The notes under the pieces were generated by a model. The model ran no database searches. It was given only the letters and a program-made list of their open reading frames with translations, and was not told where the DNA came from. Below are positions 7,020 to 8,440 of a DNA stretch of 8,440 nt, one piece after another. Location of the stretch: NCBI GenBank assembly GCA_013290035.1, contig JABCYT010000111.1, positions 1-8,440 on the forward strand, in the 5' to 3' direction. Each line of letters opens with the position of its first letter. Within the stretch, counting starts at the first letter, position 1. This DNA is from Alphaproteobacteria bacterium (GTDB lineage: Bacteria; Pseudomonadota; Alphaproteobacteria; Reyranellales; Reyranellaceae). Made by a program: the position numbers and the translations under genes.

Positions 7020-7532
7020 TTACGGCCGCACGTAGGTCCAGCCCAGCTCCTGCAGCTCCATGACCCGCACCACGCCGGACTTCACGAGCGTGGCTTGCGA
7101 AATGAGCGGAATCTCCTTGTGCTCGGCCTTGTGCATGTTGTCCTGGGTGTTGCCGCAGGCCTTGAACGAGATCGACGGCGTCTTTTCGGCGATCGCCTTG
7201 ATGCGGTCCTTCACCGGCGAGGTGTCGTCGCGCAGCATGTGCAGGCCGGGACCGAAGGTGACGATCTCGATCTCCACCTTCTCGCCGAGGTTCTTGTAGT
7301 ATTGCTCGACGTTGGTCGCGTTGTTGAGCGCCAGGGTCATCATCGCTGGGTCGTTGGTGTTCACCTGCAGAACGAGGTGATGCACCTTCTTATCTGCGAC
7401 ACCTTGCGCGGTCGGCGCCGATGCCAGTTCTTTGCCCTGCGCCGCCGGCGGGGCGACGAGAAACAGCGCCCCGGCGCACACTGACAAGGCGCACACCGCC
7501 GCTAACCGCATCACTTGTCCGAACCTTGTCAT
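7020..7532 (-). CDS. Exported DsrE-family protein
   Basis: DsrE/DsrF-like proteins are small sulfur-relay or sulfur-binding proteins; many exported members have no assigned role. This one has 170 residues. A signal peptide spans about 1-33 (hydrophobic core about 10-29, AVCALSVCAGALFLVAPPAA). The mature fold begins with the strand HHLVLQVNTNDP (51-62). It continues through VEIEIVTFGPGLHML and the conserved FKACGNTQDNM, where Cys126 is the candidate active cysteine, and ends with VVRVMELQELGWTYVRP. Two adjacent ATGs occur at 7535 and 7532. I chose 7532 because it stands six bases from the AGGAG site, whereas the first stands only three away. It lies 35 bp after the VasI-like gene on the same strand and is probably in its operon. 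The location points to the periplasm. Its substrate is unknown. Confidence 0.85.
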   Translation of the reverse strand: MTRFGQVMRLAAVCALSVCAGALFLVAPPAAQGKELASAPTAQGVADKKVHHLVLQVNTNDPAMMTLALNNATNVEQYYKNLGEKVEIEIVTFGPGLHMLRDDTSPVKDRIKAIAEKTPSISFKACGNTQDNMHKAEHKEIPLISQATLVKSGVVRVMELQELGWTYVRP

Positions 7533-7567
7533 CATGCTCTCCTGTACTGGTTGTTGCTCAGGGATCG

Positions 7568-8221
7568 TCAGTTGTGCGGCGCGCCGGCGGCGGCCGGCCA
7601 TTTGCAGGGGCCGGCCAGCCGGTCCCGCACGATTTTCAAGCCGGCCAGGTCGTACCGCCCGTCCGGCGCCGCGCCCTGCCGAGGAGTGACGCGGAAAGAG
7701 ATCTCGCCCCGGTCGGGCAGCGACGCCAGCAGTCGCACGACATCGCCCCTGATGGTGACCCCGGCCCCCGACGCCGGCGTGCCGGCCGCGACCACCACCG
7801 GCTGGCCGTTATTGACGACGTAGGAGACGACGGAGTCCTCGCCACGGCCCGTGAGGGCTGGGCCCGTGATCACCAGGTCTGTCCGGCCACCGCGGCACTG
7901 GATCGAGAGTTGCAGGATGGCGCCGTCCGGTCCGCCGCTCGACAACGCGGTGGCGATGGCGACGGGCGTGTAGTCAAGCGGCGAGGTGGTCTCGCTGACG
8001 ATCCAGTTGTCGGCCGCCGGTGCCACTCCTGGCGCGGGTGACGCCGCGGGGGGCGCCGGGGCGATGTCGCGTGAGAGTTTGTCCAGGCATTCCAGCCGTT
8101 CGGCAGGCGCCAGCAGCGAGCAGGCGCGGAGCTTTTCCATCGCATCGCCGGTGCCCTGTGCCAGCGCACCGGCGCTCGCCAGGGCGAACGCGAAAGCGAG
8201 GCAGATCGCAGCGATCTTCAC
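7568..8221 (-). CDS. VasI/TagO-like exported protein
   Basis: The protein has 217 residues: a signal peptide (about 1-21, ending ALAQ), a short cysteine motif (ACSLLAPAERLECLDKLS, Cys34 and Cys45), a proline/alanine linker (about 53-71) and a domain from about 73 to 208. That domain has the pattern of the type VI secretion accessory family VasI/EvfG: W.V....SPLDYTP, then SIQCRGGRTDLVI, then SFRVTPRQG and YDLAGL before a final CKW. Cys109 and Cys206 may form a disulfide. The GTG at 8221 overlaps the stop of the upstream TAXI-type gene in GTGA and starts exactly at the signal peptide; a longer frame to 8260 would merely cover the upstream gene. No type VI genes are visible, so the secretion role is doubtful. 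Family resemblance is by motif memory, not a search. Confidence 0.75.
   Translation of the reverse strand: MKIAAICLAFAFALASAGALAQGTGDAMEKLRACSLLAPAERLECLDKLSRDIAPAPPAASPAPGVAPAADNWIVSETTSPLDYTPVAIATALSSGGPDGAILQLSIQCRGGRTDLVITGPALTGRGEDSVVSYVVNNGQPVVVAAGTPASGAGVTIRGDVVRLLASLPDRGEISFRVTPRQGAAPDGRYDLAGLKIVRDRLAGPCKWPAAAGAPHN
8061..8130. repeat. Copy 2 of a 70-bp diverged direct repeat
   Basis: This is the counterpart of 6521-6590, offset by 1540 bases and 80% identical. It encodes the cysteine motif of the intact VasI-like protein just after its signal peptide. It is the presumed paralogous source, or sister, of the segment in the hybrid remnant. Confidence 0.8.
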
Positions 8222-8440
8222 TGTTTCGCCTGCGCCTTGCGCGCCTGGCCTTGCAGCCATTCCTGCGCCGCCGGAAAGCGGGTGAGGCCGGGGACCGTCG
8301 CGCCGAGATTGATCGTCTTCCAGTTGGGGTCGAAGCCAGGCACCTGCAGCTTGTCGAGCCGGGTAAAGAGGTAGTCGGTGAAGCGCGCGACGCGCCGGTA
8401 GCGGTCGGTGCCGGCCGGCCAGTTGTAGGAGACCAGGACG
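8218..8440 (-). CDS. TAXI-type solute-binding protein, C-terminal part (partial)
   Basis: Reading leftwards from the window edge, a frame of 73 codons ends in TGA at 8218-8220. It reads VLVSYNWPAGTDRYRRVARF, then a segment containing DKLQVPGFDPNWK, then INLGATVPGLTRF and AQEWLQGQARKAQAKQ. The order 'W-P-x-G-T-D-R-Y..V..F', then 'P.W..(V/I)NL.A.VPG.TRF..AQ.WL' is what I recall for the C-terminal end of TAXI-family TRAP-type solute-binding proteins. These bind ligands in the periplasm. The start and the N-terminal lobe lie beyond the right edge. The stop overlaps the GTG start of the VasI-like gene by 4 bases, so the two are probably translated in a coupled way. Whether TRAP membrane subunits are encoded nearby cannot be seen. 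Confidence 0.65.
   Translation of the reverse strand, partial: VLVSYNWPAGTDRYRRVARFTDYLFTRLDKLQVPGFDPNWKTINLGATVPGLTRFPAAQEWLQGQARKAQAKQ

Overview
The window is GC-rich, with long spurious reading frames antisense to the real genes. Its gene complement (a CUT1-type sugar ABC transporter, a TonB-dependent receptor, a TAXI-type binding protein and palindromic intergenic mosaics) fits a soil or plant-associated alphaproteobacterium of the Rhizobiales/Rhodospirillales/Reyranella kind. The lineage is an inference; no marker gene is present. Every intact gene lies on the minus strand.

Reading leftwards with transcription, region A (3302 down to 76) is a compact three-gene ABC uptake operon: a family-1 substrate-binding protein, a MalF-type permease 9 bp downstream, and a MalG-type permease whose GTG start overlaps the previous stop as GTGA. 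The ATPase is not in the window and may lie beyond the left edge. Region B (3303-3682) has no gene. It holds a short perfect inverted repeat ahead of the operon and a roughly 140-bp cluster of hairpins typical of alphaproteobacterial intergenic palindromic elements. Region C (3683-6040) is a TonB-dependent outer-membrane receptor of unknown ligand. Its leader contains three short segments that can form two competing hairpins around the likely start.

Region D (about 6190-6918) is a rearrangement scar. On the plus strand lies a fragment of about 96 codons from the C-terminal half of a dihydropyrimidinase/hydantoinase. It abuts a minus-strand hybrid reading frame whose N-terminal part looks like a TAXI-type solute-binding protein and whose C-terminal part copies the start of the neighbouring VasI-like gene (56 of 70 aligned bases identical). 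The simplest explanation is that a second TAXI/VasI-like gene pair existed, was collapsed by an internal deletion and then truncated.

Region E (7020 to the right edge) is a likely operon of exported proteins: the 3' end of a TAXI-type binding protein, a VasI-like secreted protein whose GTG start overlaps the TAXI stop, and a periplasmic DsrE-family protein 35 bp further on. No type VI secretion genes are visible, so the VasI-like protein may act in a different context here.
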